Below the pieces are notes generated by a model, which was given only the letters and a program-made list of their open reading frames with translations, was not told the origin of the DNA and ran no database searches. A stretch of DNA of 64,000 nt from Pseudosporangium ferrugineum (lineage in GTDB: Bacteria > Actinomycetota > Actinomycetes > Mycobacteriales > Micromonosporaceae): positions 1 to 64,000 of the forward strand of contig NZ_PVZG01000002.1 in NCBI RefSeq assembly GCF_003002065.1. The letters run 5' to 3'. Position 1 is the stretch's first letter. Each line of letters starts with the position of its first letter. The position numbers and the translations under genes are program-made. Shown here one piece after another: positions 53,193 through 61,215 of this stretch.

Positions 53193-53851
53193 GCGAGCAG
53201 CTCCGCGAGGGCGGCCGCGGAGAGGGGGCGGCCCGGGGCGGCGAACATGCCCTCCGGGTCGAGGTACGCGTTGCCGCCGGGAGTGCCGGGCGCGAACCTG
53301 CGGCTCTCGCCGAGCGCACCGGCGTCGTACGCGTCGTAGCCCAGGGTGTCGAGGAGCGCCGCGACCCTCGCCTTGGCCGCGGCGTCGTCGCCGGCGATGG
53401 GCAGGGCGCACCGGCCGGGGGCGCCGGCCGGGCGGCCGAGGGTGGCCAGGTGCTTGAAGAAGATGTTGCTGAACGCCTGGACCACCGGCGACTCCGGCAG
53501 GTGGGCCTGGAGCACGCCCGCGGCGGTGGTCTCGCCCGCCTCGATCCCGGGGAAGGCGCCGTCCCGGCCGGGGTTGTGGTTGACGGTGCTGATGACGACC
53601 CTGCCGCGCAGGTCCGCGGCGGGGACCTGCCGGTACGCCTTCAGCGGGACGGACACGACGACGAGGTCGCCGTCCCGCGCGGCCTCCTCCGGCGTCGCCG
53701 CCCTGGCGCGATCGCCGAGCTGGGCCGCCAGCTCCCGCAGGCTTCCGGGGCCGCGGCTGTTGCTGAGAATCGTGTGGTGGCCGGCGTCGGCGGCGAGCCG
53801 GGCGAGGGTGCCGCCGATCTTCCCGCAGCCGATGATGCCGATGGTGGTCAT
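53189..53851 (-). CDS. NADPH-dependent F420 reductase-like NAD(P)-binding protein
   Basis: 220 residues. TIGIIGCGKIGGTLARLAADAGH with the SNSRGPGSL loop after the second strand, which selects NADP(H), and SPVVQAFSNIFFKHL, GRCALPIAGDD, ALGESRRFAPGT. This is the pattern of F420H2:NADP+ oxidoreductase relatives, although many in the family act on other substrates. Coupled by ATGA overlap to the MDR gene. The inverted repeat 20-70 bases upstream suggests tight control by the divergent TetR gene. Confidence 0.83.
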   Translation of the reverse strand: MTTIGIIGCGKIGGTLARLAADAGHHTILSNSRGPGSLRELAAQLGDRARAATPEEAARDGDLVVVSVPLKAYRQVPAADLRGRVVISTVNHNPGRDGAFPGIEAGETTAAGVLQAHLPESPVVQAFSNIFFKHLATLGRPAGAPGRCALPIAGDDAAAKARVAALLDTLGYDAYDAGALGESRRFAPGTPGGNAYLDPEGMFAAPGRPLSAAALAELLA

Positions 53852-53871
53852 GCTCGTGTGCTCCTCGGGGC

Positions 53872-53928
53872 CTAAAGTGAAGGAGGACCTGCGCCTTAGC
53901 GAAGGGGTGCCTTCACTTTAGCGAAGGG
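53872..53928. promoter_or_regulatory. inverted and direct repeats, TetR-type operator
   Basis: CTAAAGTGAAGG (53872-53883) and CCTTCACTTTAG (53910-53921) are perfect inverted copies. TTAGCGAAGGGG also occurs twice, near 53895 and 53918, giving at least three half-sites with the same AAG core. They lie between the divergent NADP-binding operon and the TetR gene. Confidence 0.75.
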
Positions 53929-53971
53929 GGTCCTGCGTTTGTCAATCGTGGTGGTCCCGGAGGTGTGTGTG

Positions 53972-54541
53972 ATGGATACGACGGAGCCCGCGGCGCGCAC
54001 CGTACGGCGGCCGCTGCGAGCCGATGCCCGGCGCAACTTCGACGCGCTGATCGACGCCGCCCGGGAGGTCTTCGCCACCGACGGCGCCGCCGGGTCGCTG
54101 GAGGGGATCGCCCGCCGCGCCGGGGTCAACATCGCCACGCTCTACCGCAACTTCCCCACCCGGGCGCACCTGTTCGAGGCCGTCTACCTGGACGAGGTGG
54201 AGGCCCTGGCGCGGACGGCGGCGGACCTGGGCCATCTCGGCCCCTGGGACGCCCTGGAGACCTGGTTGCGCCAGTTCGTCAGCTACGCGACCACCAAGAA
54301 GGCCGTCTACGACGCGATCGCGCACCAGGAGGAGATGTTCGTGGCGGGCCGCGACATCATCCACGCGGCCGGCCGCCCGCTCCTCGAACGGGCCCAGCAG
54401 GCCGGCCAGGCCCGCGGCGACGTGAGCTTCGACGACGTGCTCTTCCTGGTCAACGGCGTCAGCGGGGCGAATTTCGTGCAGGACGCCCAGCGGGACCGGG
54501 TGCTGACCATGGCGCTGGACGGCATCCGGCCCCGCCCCTGA
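53972..54541 (+). CDS. TetR-family regulator
   Basis: 189 residues from ATG 53972, with CGGAGG eight bases upstream. Helix-turn-helix LEGIARRAGVNIATLYRNFPTR; the C-terminal domain is of the SbtR-like type (FVSYATTKKAVYDAIAHQEE). The upstream operator set and divergent placement suggest control of the F420 reductase-like/MDR operon. Its stop abuts the stop of the convergent GDSL hydrolase gene. Confidence 0.87.
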   Translation: MDTTEPAARTVRRPLRADARRNFDALIDAAREVFATDGAAGSLEGIARRAGVNIATLYRNFPTRAHLFEAVYLDEVEALARTAADLGHLGPWDALETWLRQFVSYATTKKAVYDAIAHQEEMFVAGRDIIHAAGRPLLERAQQAGQARGDVSFDDVLFLVNGVSGANFVQDAQRDRVLTMALDGIRPRP

Positions 54542-55639
54542 TCACCCGAGCTCGGCCAGGTCCACCGAGGCGGCCATGGCCCGGGCGCCGGCGTCGTTGA
54601 GGTGCATGCCGTCGCCGGCGTCCAGGTCCGGGCGGATGCGGTCGGGGGCGCCGGGGTCGGCCACCGCCCGGTCCACGTCGAAGAACGCGTCGACGGCGGT
54701 GGTGCCGCGGAGCCAGTCGTTGACCTCGCGGCGGGCGGCGAGGCCCTCGGGCGTGCTCAGCCCCTCGTAGGTGGCGCCCCCGAACGGGCCGATCGTGCCC
54801 GCCAGGATCCTCAGGCCGGCGTCGTGGGCGCGGGCGGCCAGCGCGGTGAAGCCCTCGATCAACTCGCCGGACGTGGCGGGGGCCGCGCCGTACATGCGGG
54901 GCAGGACGAGGTCGTTGATGCCGAGGAAGACCAGGACGTGGGTGACGCCGGGGATCGCGAGCACGTCGCGGTCGAAGCGCGCCAGGGCGTGCTCGCCGAC
55001 CCCGTCGACCAGCAGCCGGTTCCCGGACAGGCCCTGGTTGACGACCCAGCCCCGGTCCAGCCGCCGGTTCAGGAGGTCCACCGAGCGGCGGTCCGCGCCC
55101 GGAGTCGTGCCGACACCCTCGAACCAGGAGTCGCCGAACGCCACGGCGACCGCGGTGTCGTCCGGCGCGAGCACGTCGACGCCCGAGACGATGAACCGGC
55201 CCGCCACCCGCTCCTCGTCCGGCAGGGTGGCGGAGGCGGTGTGATCGCCGGCGGCCGTCCGGGCGGTCTCCAGCGCCATGTGCGAGTACGTCGTCAGTCC
55301 CGTCTCCCCGGGCAGGTAGAGGCTGACGGTGAGATCGGCCCCGGCGGCGACCGGCAGGTCCACGGGATCCGAGACCGCCTCCTCCCGCGGCGGGATCACG
55401 AGCTTGCCGATGCCGCCGAACGTGAGGGCCGCCAGGCGGTGCCCGGTCCCCGCGGTGGCGGCGCCGATCGTGAGCGGGGTGCGGCCGTAGCGGTTCGAGA
55501 GGCGTACGCGGATGCTCTCCCCGCCGCCGGCCAGGTGGATGCGCTGACGCAGGGTCTGGTCGGCGAAGCCGCGCGGCTCGCTGAACCTGATGGGCTCGTA
55601 CGGGCTGATCATCGCCGTACGGAATCCGGCCGTCCACAT
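54542..55639 (-). CDS. SGNH/GDSL-family hydrolase
   Basis: 365 residues from ATG 55639. The N-terminal 150 residues form a beta-sandwich-like part with SIRVRLSNRYGRTPLTIGAA; the SGNH core starts with catalytic Ser in AFGDSWFEGVG near 172, Gly in NQGLSGNRLL, Asn in FLGINDLVLP and His in GDGMHLNDAGARAMA. No signal peptide is visible. It is likely an esterase or deacetylase of a sugar or lipid. It is divergent from an HxlR gene across a palindrome-rich 114-bp gap, so HxlR control is likely. Confidence 0.88.
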   Translation of the reverse strand: MWTAGFRTAMISPYEPIRFSEPRGFADQTLRQRIHLAGGGESIRVRLSNRYGRTPLTIGAATAGTGHRLAALTFGGIGKLVIPPREEAVSDPVDLPVAAGADLTVSLYLPGETGLTTYSHMALETARTAAGDHTASATLPDEERVAGRFIVSGVDVLAPDDTAVAVAFGDSWFEGVGTTPGADRRSVDLLNRRLDRGWVVNQGLSGNRLLVDGVGEHALARFDRDVLAIPGVTHVLVFLGINDLVLPRMYGAAPATSGELIEGFTALAARAHDAGLRILAGTIGPFGGATYEGLSTPEGLAARREVNDWLRGTTAVDAFFDVDRAVADPGAPDRIRPDLDAGDGMHLNDAGARAMAASVDLAELG

Positions 55640-55693
55640 GGTGAGCCTCCGTTCTGGTAACTGCTGGGCTTGCTGCACCACTATGGTTAGGCA

Positions 55694-55729
55694 ACTTCCC
55701 GATGGGAAGTACGTACCCGAAGGTGCGTA
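55694..55729. promoter_or_regulatory. palindromic operators of the HxlR/GDSL divergent promoter
   Basis: ACTTCCCGATGGGAAGT (55694-55710) is a perfect inverted repeat of ACTTCCC around GAT. It is followed at once by TACGTACC (55710-55717) and GGTGCGTA (55722-55729), an imperfect inverted pair. Confidence 0.7.
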
Positions 55730-55753
55730 AGTGAGCCCGAGGAAGGAACGGGG

Positions 55754-56161
55754 ATGGCGACGACCACGGCGGCCCAGCGGCGGGCGCGGGCCAAGGCGGA
55801 GTACGACGCGTTCCTGGCCGGCTGCCCCAGCCGCAAGCTGCTCGACCGGATCTCCGACAAGTGGGTCACCCTGATCCTGGCGGCCCTGGGCGGCGCCGGC
55901 GGGCCGATGCGCTACTCGGAGCTGGGCCGCCTGCTCGCCGGGATCAGCCAGAAGATGCTCACTCAGACGCTCCGCTCGCTGGAACGCGACGGCCTGGTCA
56001 CCCGCGCCGTGACCCCGACGGTGCCGGTCACCGTCACGTACGAGCTGACCGCGCTCGGCTCCTCGCTGCACCTGCTGATGCGGGGCCTCAAGGCGTGGGC
56101 CCAGGAGCACATGGACGAGGTGCTCGCCCACCGCGAGACGTACGACGCCCGGGACGCCTGA
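55754..56161 (+). CDS. HxlR-family transcriptional regulator
   Basis: 135 residues with the HxlR winged-helix pattern: CPSRKLLDRISDKWVTLILAAL, MRYSELGRLLAGISQKMLTQTLRSLERDGL and VTVTYELTALGSSL. Cys24 near the first helix is the residue that senses electrophiles or redox change in several HxlR proteins. It is divergent from the GDSL hydrolase gene, whose promoter region holds perfect inverted repeats. Confidence 0.9.
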   Translation: MATTTAAQRRARAKAEYDAFLAGCPSRKLLDRISDKWVTLILAALGGAGGPMRYSELGRLLAGISQKMLTQTLRSLERDGLVTRAVTPTVPVTVTYELTALGSSLHLLMRGLKAWAQEHMDEVLAHRETYDARDA

Positions 56162-56217
56162 CCTGGCGATTTAACGATTGCCGAAGTCTTGCTGAACACC
56201 AGGCGTCCACAGTCTGT

Positions 56218-56237
56218 CGGGGAGTGTTCACTCCCCG
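56218..56237. promoter_or_regulatory. perfect 20-bp inverted repeat before the LuxR-type regulator
   Basis: CGGGGAGTG (56218-56226) and CACTCCCCG (56229-56237) are perfect 9-base arms around TT. The element ends 19 bases before the GTG of the regulator gene and just upstream of its ribosome-binding GGAGG. It may be an operator or an RNA hairpin in the leader; the lack of a T-run argues against a terminator for the HxlR gene. Confidence 0.6.
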
Positions 56238-56256
56238 TACGGATGGAGGTCGTGGT

Positions 56257-56904
56257 GTGTCGTCGATCAGCGAGGTGACGGTGGTGGTGGCCGACCCGCA
56301 GCCCGTCGTGCGCAACGGGCTGCGGGCGCTGCTGGGCTCCGGCACCGGCGTGCGGATCGCCGCCGAGGCGGACACCCGGCGCGACGCGGTCCGGCTGGCG
56401 TCGGCGCACCGGCCCGACGTGCTGATCCTGGACCTGGACCTGTGCGGCGGGACCGAGGCCATCGCGGAGGTTCTGCAACGGGCGCCCGGCGTGGCCGTCC
56501 TGATCTTCACGACCCGCGACGACGACGCGTCCGTGCTCGCGGCCATGCGGGCCGGCGCCAGCGGCTATCTGCTCAAGAGCACGGGCGACGAGGGGATCCT
56601 CCGGGCGGTCCGGGGCCTCGCCGCGGGCGAGGCGGTCTTCGGGTCCGTGATCGCTCGCCGGCTGACCGGCCTGCTCGCCGTGCCGCCCGCGCCGGAGGAG
56701 GCCTTCCCCGGGCTGACCGCGCGGGAGCGGCAGGTGCTCGACCTGGTGGCGACCGGCCTGCGCAACGCGGCGATCGCCACCCGGCTCCAGCTGTCGCCCA
56801 AGACCGTCAGCAACCACCTCTCGGTGATCTTCGGCAAGCTGCGGGTGGACGGGCGCCCGGGCGCGATCGTCCTGGCCCGCGAGGCCGGGCTGGGCCGCCG
56901 GTAG
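56257..56904 (+). CDS. LuxR/NarL-type orphan response regulator
   Basis: 215 residues from GTG 56257, with GGAGG seven bases upstream. The receiver domain keeps the phospho-acceptor Asp (VLILDLDL) and Lys (SGYLLKSTGDEG), but the first acidic residue of the usual DD pair is Ala (VVVADPQPVV), so phosphorylation may be weak. LuxR helix-turn-helix: LTARERQVLDLVATGLRNAAIATRL, TVSNHLSVIFGKL. No kinase gene is near. It ends 15 bases from the stop of the convergent NRPS gene and is a likely pathway-specific regulator of the NRPS locus. Confidence 0.87.
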   Translation: MSSISEVTVVVADPQPVVRNGLRALLGSGTGVRIAAEADTRRDAVRLASAHRPDVLILDLDLCGGTEAIAEVLQRAPGVAVLIFTTRDDDASVLAAMRAGASGYLLKSTGDEGILRAVRGLAAGEAVFGSVIARRLTGLLAVPPAPEEAFPGLTARERQVLDLVATGLRNAAIATRLQLSPKTVSNHLSVIFGKLRVDGRPGAIVLAREAGLGRR

Positions 56905-56919
56905 CCGCGGCCGGCCCGT

Positions 56920-59646
56920 TCACGCCCCGGTCCCGGCCGGTGCGTTCGCCATCGCGTCGGCGAGCCGGGTGATGGTCGGCCGCAGGTACAGCTCGCGCAG
57001 CGACACCCGGGGCAGGCCCGCCCGGCTCTGGGCGGCGAAGAGCCGGACCGCCAGCAGCGAGTTGCCGCCCAGCTCGAAGAAGTCGTCGTCGACGGTGACC
57101 GCGCGGCCGAAGACGCTGCCCCAGATGTCGAGCAGGGCGCCGGTGATCCCGTCCGCCGGCGGCGGGTCCGCCGCCGGCGCCGGAGGCTCGCCGCCGGTGG
57201 GGGCGGGAAGCGCGGCGACGTCGAGCTTGCCGTTGATGGTCAGCGGCAGGGCGGGCACCGCGGTCACGGTGCTGGGCAGCATGTACTCCGGCAGCATGCG
57301 GGCCGCCGCGCGGCGTACGGCGGTCGCCGAGCCGCCGTCGAGCACCACGTACGCGTCGAGCCGCGCCTCCTCCGCCGCGCCGGTGACCACCACGGCGGCC
57401 TCGGTCACGCCCGGCTGCTCCCGCAGGACGGCGCGCACCTCGTCCGGCTCGACCCGGTGCCCGCGCAGCTGCACCTGGTTGTCCAGCCGCCCGAGGTGTT
57501 CCAGCTGCCCGTCGGGACGCAACCGGCCCCGGTCGCCGCTGCGGTAGATCGTGCCGCCGGCGTGCCCGTCCGGCCGGAACCGTGCCGAGGTCAGCTCGTC
57601 GCGGTTGAGGTAGCCGGCGGCCACGCCCGCGCCGCCGACCCAGATCTCGCCCTCGGCGCCGAACGGCAACGGGCGGCCCCGGCCGTCGCGGACCGAGACG
57701 GACCATCCCGGCAGGGCGGTGCCGACCGAGCGCGACCGTGACGCCATGTCGGCGGGCGTCACCGTACGGGTGGTGACGTGGACCGTCGTCTCGGTGATCC
57801 CGAACATGTTCACCAGGCGCGTACGCGGATGCCGGTCGTGGAACGCCCGCAGCGCCGAGGCGTCCAGCGGTTCGCCGCCGAAGACGACCAGGCGTACGGA
57901 CAGCCCGCGCGGCGCCTCGGCGTCCGCGTCGCGCAGCTGGGCGAAGGCCGACGGCGTCTGGCTGAGCACGGTGACCCGCTCCCGGCTGACCAGCTCGTGG
58001 AACTCCTCCGGCGAGCGGGACACCCAGTACGGCACGCCGACCAGGCGCCCGCCGGTGAGCAGGCAGCCCCACATCTCCCACACCGAGAAGTCGAACGCGG
58101 CGGAGTGGAACAGCGTCCACACGTCGCCGGGGCCGAGCCCCAGGTCGCCGGCCGTCGCGTCGAGCAGCGCCATGACGTTGCGGTGCGGCACGAGAACCCC
58201 CTTCGGGCGGCCGGTCGACCCGGAGGTGTAGATGATGTACGCGGGGTCGTCCGGTCCGCCCGCGGACGCGACGGGGCGCGCGGCCGGGCCGTCCGCGCGC
58301 AACTTGTCCGGCGAGGTCAGCGGCACGCCGTCGACCTCGGGGAAGCCGTCGACGTCGGTGACGACCAGGGCCGGCCGCGCGTCCCGGACGGTGAAGGCGA
58401 GCCGGTCGGCGGGCGCGCGGACGTCCATCGGCACGTACGCGGCGCCGGTCATCAGCACGCCGAGCAGTACGGTCATGAGTTCGGCGCCGCGATCCAGGCA
58501 GACGCCCACCCGGGTGCCGGGGCCCGCGCCGCGATCACGCATGGCCGCGGCGAGCAGCTCCGCGCGGCCGGACAGCTCGCCGTACGTCAGCGTCGTCGCC
58601 CCGTCGGTGAAGGCGGGAGCGTCCGGCCGCTCCCGGGCGAGGGCGGCGAAGGCGGCGTGGACGGTGCCCCGGCGCCGGCCGGTTCCCGCCGGGGTCCGGC
58701 CGGCGCCGAGGACCCGGGCGGTCTCCTCGGGGGTCATCAGCTCCACGTCGGAGACCAAGGTGGACAGTGGCCGACCGGCCAGGGCGGCGGCGGCCCGGAG
58801 CAGCTGCGGGGCGAACGCCGCCGCCACCGCCGGTGCCAGGTACGCCTCGTCGAAGAGGCAGTGACCGGTGAGCCGCCCGTCCGGCTGCCACCGCCAGGCG
58901 ACCGTCACCGGGAACGGCGGGGCGGCCGGCTCGCACCGGACCGCCGGGTCGGTCGCGGGCAGCAGGATGCCTAGTGCGGGCAGCCGGTCGGCGTCCGGGC
59001 CGGCGTGCAGACCCGCCTCGGCCCGCCGGGTCAGGGCGTCGAGCGTGTCGTCGTCGGCGACCTCCGGCACCGCGACCGTGACCGCGTCCGGGCCGACCAC
59101 CGCGAACGCCGCCGGTTCGCCGTAGCGTGCCAGCACCAGCGCCGTCGCGGCGACGAGCTGCGCCGGCTCCGGGCGGGGGCACGGCACCGAACCCAGCTCG
59201 GCACGGGCGTACCGGCCCGCGCGGGTGCCGTCGCCGAGGCCGAAGGCGGGTGCCGGGGCCACCGGGGCGGTCCACGGTCCGGGTGGTGCACCCGGTGCCG
59301 GCGGCGTGCCGGGGGTGGCGGCGCCGGTCAGCTCGCGGGCGAGCCGGTCCAGGTCCGCCGGGCCCAGCGCGGCACGGTGCGCGCTCAGCACGAGGTCGGC
59401 GCGGCCGTCGGCGTACCGGAGCAGCACCGCCCGCACGCCCGGAGCCGGGACCGGCCGGCGCAGCTCGCGCCGCCGCTGCCGCGCGGCCTCGTGGTGGCGG
59501 CGCGGGACCGGCAGGGTCTGCGACCAGACTTGTACGGGCGAACCGCCGGCGAGCCCACCGGCGGGCAGCGGCACCACCAGTCCGTGCGTGGCGCGTTCGG
59601 GCCGGGTGCCGTACTCGGGATGGGTGAAGAAATGACGGGCATCCAT
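56920..59646 (-). CDS. NRPS: degenerate condensation domain, adenylation domain (threonine-like), PCP
   Basis: 908 residues from ATG 59646. Residues 1-300 resemble the C-terminal part of a condensation domain but lack HHxxxDG (only SAHRAALG is seen), so this part is shortened and probably inactive. The adenylation domain (about 335-790) has YTSGSTGRPKG near 473 and MFGITETTVHV. Residues lining the pocket read D-F-W (FDFSVWEMW), Ser in VLSQTPSAF, Met in NMFGITE and V-H, close to the threonine code. The PCP has FFELGGNSLLAV with Ser near 862. There is no release domain. It should load an amino acid for the NRPS encoded beyond 63.4 kb. Confidence 0.88.
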   Translation of the reverse strand: MDARHFFTHPEYGTRPERATHGLVVPLPAGGLAGGSPVQVWSQTLPVPRRHHEAARQRRRELRRPVPAPGVRAVLLRYADGRADLVLSAHRAALGPADLDRLARELTGAATPGTPPAPGAPPGPWTAPVAPAPAFGLGDGTRAGRYARAELGSVPCPRPEPAQLVAATALVLARYGEPAAFAVVGPDAVTVAVPEVADDDTLDALTRRAEAGLHAGPDADRLPALGILLPATDPAVRCEPAAPPFPVTVAWRWQPDGRLTGHCLFDEAYLAPAVAAAFAPQLLRAAAALAGRPLSTLVSDVELMTPEETARVLGAGRTPAGTGRRRGTVHAAFAALARERPDAPAFTDGATTLTYGELSGRAELLAAAMRDRGAGPGTRVGVCLDRGAELMTVLLGVLMTGAAYVPMDVRAPADRLAFTVRDARPALVVTDVDGFPEVDGVPLTSPDKLRADGPAARPVASAGGPDDPAYIIYTSGSTGRPKGVLVPHRNVMALLDATAGDLGLGPGDVWTLFHSAAFDFSVWEMWGCLLTGGRLVGVPYWVSRSPEEFHELVSRERVTVLSQTPSAFAQLRDADAEAPRGLSVRLVVFGGEPLDASALRAFHDRHPRTRLVNMFGITETTVHVTTRTVTPADMASRSRSVGTALPGWSVSVRDGRGRPLPFGAEGEIWVGGAGVAAGYLNRDELTSARFRPDGHAGGTIYRSGDRGRLRPDGQLEHLGRLDNQVQLRGHRVEPDEVRAVLREQPGVTEAAVVVTGAAEEARLDAYVVLDGGSATAVRRAAARMLPEYMLPSTVTAVPALPLTINGKLDVAALPAPTGGEPPAPAADPPPADGITGALLDIWGSVFGRAVTVDDDFFELGGNSLLAVRLFAAQSRAGLPRVSLRELYLRPTITRLADAMANAPAGTGA

Positions 59647-59654
59647 GCGGACTC

Positions 59655-60479
59655 CTAGCGTGCGGTGAATCCGCCGTCGACCACCTGGACGGTCCCGGTG
59701 ACCTGGCGGGCGTCGTCGCCGGCCAGCCACAGGGCGGCGGCCGCGACGTCGGCGGGCTCGACGAGCGCGTTCATGGGCTGGGCCTGGACGAAGGTCGCCT
59801 CGTGCTGGGCGACCGGCACGTCGAGGCAGCGGGCGATCTCGGAGAGCATCCGGCCCTCGACGGCGGGATCGTCGCGCACCGAGCCGGGGCACAGCGCGTT
59901 GATCCGCACCTTGAGCGGGGCGTAGTCCAGCGCGGCGGCCCGGGTCAGCCCGATGATCCCGTGCTTGGCGGCGACGTAGCCGGCGAAGTTCCGGTAGCCG
60001 ACGAGCCCCGCCGTGGAGGCGATGTTGACGATGCTCCCGTCCCGGCGGTCCAGCATGGCCGGGACGACCGCCTTGATCATCCGCCAGGCGCCGGAGAGGT
60101 CGACGTCGATCATGACCGCCCACTCCCGCTCGGTGATCTCGTGGATCGCCTTGCCGGCGGGCGCCGCGATGCCGGCGTTGTTCACCAGCACGTCGATGCG
60201 GCCGAACCGGTCCAGCGCCGCGCGGGCGACGGCCGTCGCGGCGGCCTCGTCTCGGACGTCGCCCTCGACGGTCAGGACCGTGGCGCCGTGCTCCCGGCAC
60301 CGCGCCGCCGTCCCGGCCAGCTGCTCGGCCGTCCCCAGCGGGTAGGGGACCTCGTCGAGGTCGGCCGCCACGTCGACGAGGACCAGGTCGGCCCCCTCGG
60401 CGGCGAACCGTACGGCGCAGGCCCGCCCCAGGCCGCGCGCGGCCCCGGTGATGATGGCTGTTCTGCCGGTCAGCCTCAT
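59655..60479 (-). CDS. SDR-family oxidoreductase, mycofactocin-coupled type
   Basis: 274 residues. Rossmann motif TAIITGAARGLGRACAVRFA, NNAG in DVLVNNAGIA, catalytic Ser in IVNIASTAG, and YVAAKHG as the YxxxK pair. After the second strand it carries the insertion VPYPLGTAEQLAGTA, which I recognise as characteristic of mycofactocin-dependent SDRs (usual form YPLATPEDLAET), where NAD stays bound and mycofactocin is the electron carrier. This suggests oxidation or reduction of an alcohol on the NRPS substrate or product. It lies eight bases ahead of the NRPS gene and overlaps the thioesterase stop, so all are co-transcribed. Confidence 0.85.
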   Translation of the reverse strand: MRLTGRTAIITGAARGLGRACAVRFAAEGADLVLVDVAADLDEVPYPLGTAEQLAGTAARCREHGATVLTVEGDVRDEAAATAVARAALDRFGRIDVLVNNAGIAAPAGKAIHEITEREWAVMIDVDLSGAWRMIKAVVPAMLDRRDGSIVNIASTAGLVGYRNFAGYVAAKHGIIGLTRAAALDYAPLKVRINALCPGSVRDDPAVEGRMLSEIARCLDVPVAQHEATFVQAQPMNALVEPADVAAAALWLAGDDARQVTGTVQVVDGGFTAR

Positions 60480-61192
60480 CGTGGACCCCGGACCGCCGGC
60501 TCGGCGGTCGAGCGGGCCACGACGGACAGGACCACCGCCGGTGACCCGGTCAGGTACATGTGGCCGCCCGGCAGCTCGACCAGCTCGAAGGCGGCGGCGG
60601 TGGCCGCCTTCCAGCCCGCCGCCTGCCCGAGGCTGACCAGCTCGTCGGAGACGGCGTGCAGCACGGTGATCGGCGCCGCGAGGGGCTCGGCCGAGAGCGG
60701 CCGGTACGCCTCGTGCATCTCCACGTCCGCGCGCAGCGCCGGCAGCAGGATCTCGCGCATCTCGGGGTGGTCGAAGACCGGGTGCCGGTAGCCGGCGAGC
60801 TCCTCGACGCGGGCCAGGAACCGGTCGTCGTCGAGGCCGCTCGCCCGCCGCTCGCGGACCGTCCACGGGTCCGGGGAGCCGCTGACGAACAGGCGCGCCA
60901 CCGGAATGCCGTTCGCCTCGAGCCGCCGGGCCAGCTCGTACGCGAGCACCGCCCCGAGGCTGTGCCCGAACAGCGCCAGCGGTCCCGGCCCCAGCGGCAG
61001 CCGGGCGACCTCCTCCAGCAGGCCGTCGGCGGCCCGGTGCACGTCGGTGCACGGCGCCTCCGCGATGCGCCGCTCGCGGCCCGGCAGCTGCACCGGGTGC
61101 ACCGTGACACCGGCGACCTCCGCGTCGCGCCAGGGGTGGAAGAAGCTGGCGCCGGCACCCGCGAACGGCACGCACAGCAGCTGGACGGGCAT
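60476..61192 (-). CDS. type II thioesterase
   Basis: 238 residues from ATG 61192, chosen because GAGGAG lies about six bases upstream; ATG 61219 forms an ATGA overlap with the MFS stop and is an alternative. Alpha/beta hydrolase of the GrsT/RifR group: LLCVPFAGAGASFFHPW, VQLPGRERRIAE, catalytic Ser in LFGHSLGAVLAYEL, Asp in HAVSDELV and His in LPGGHMYLT. It removes misloaded acyl groups from carrier proteins. Its position in the operon with an NRPS supports an editing role. Confidence 0.92.
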   Translation of the reverse strand: MPVQLLCVPFAGAGASFFHPWRDAEVAGVTVHPVQLPGRERRIAEAPCTDVHRAADGLLEEVARLPLGPGPLALFGHSLGAVLAYELARRLEANGIPVARLFVSGSPDPWTVRERRASGLDDDRFLARVEELAGYRHPVFDHPEMREILLPALRADVEMHEAYRPLSAEPLAAPITVLHAVSDELVSLGQAAGWKAATAAAFELVELPGGHMYLTGSPAVVLSVVARSTAEPAVRGPR

Positions 61193-61215
61193 GGTCGTCT
61201 CCTCGCGTGACAGGT

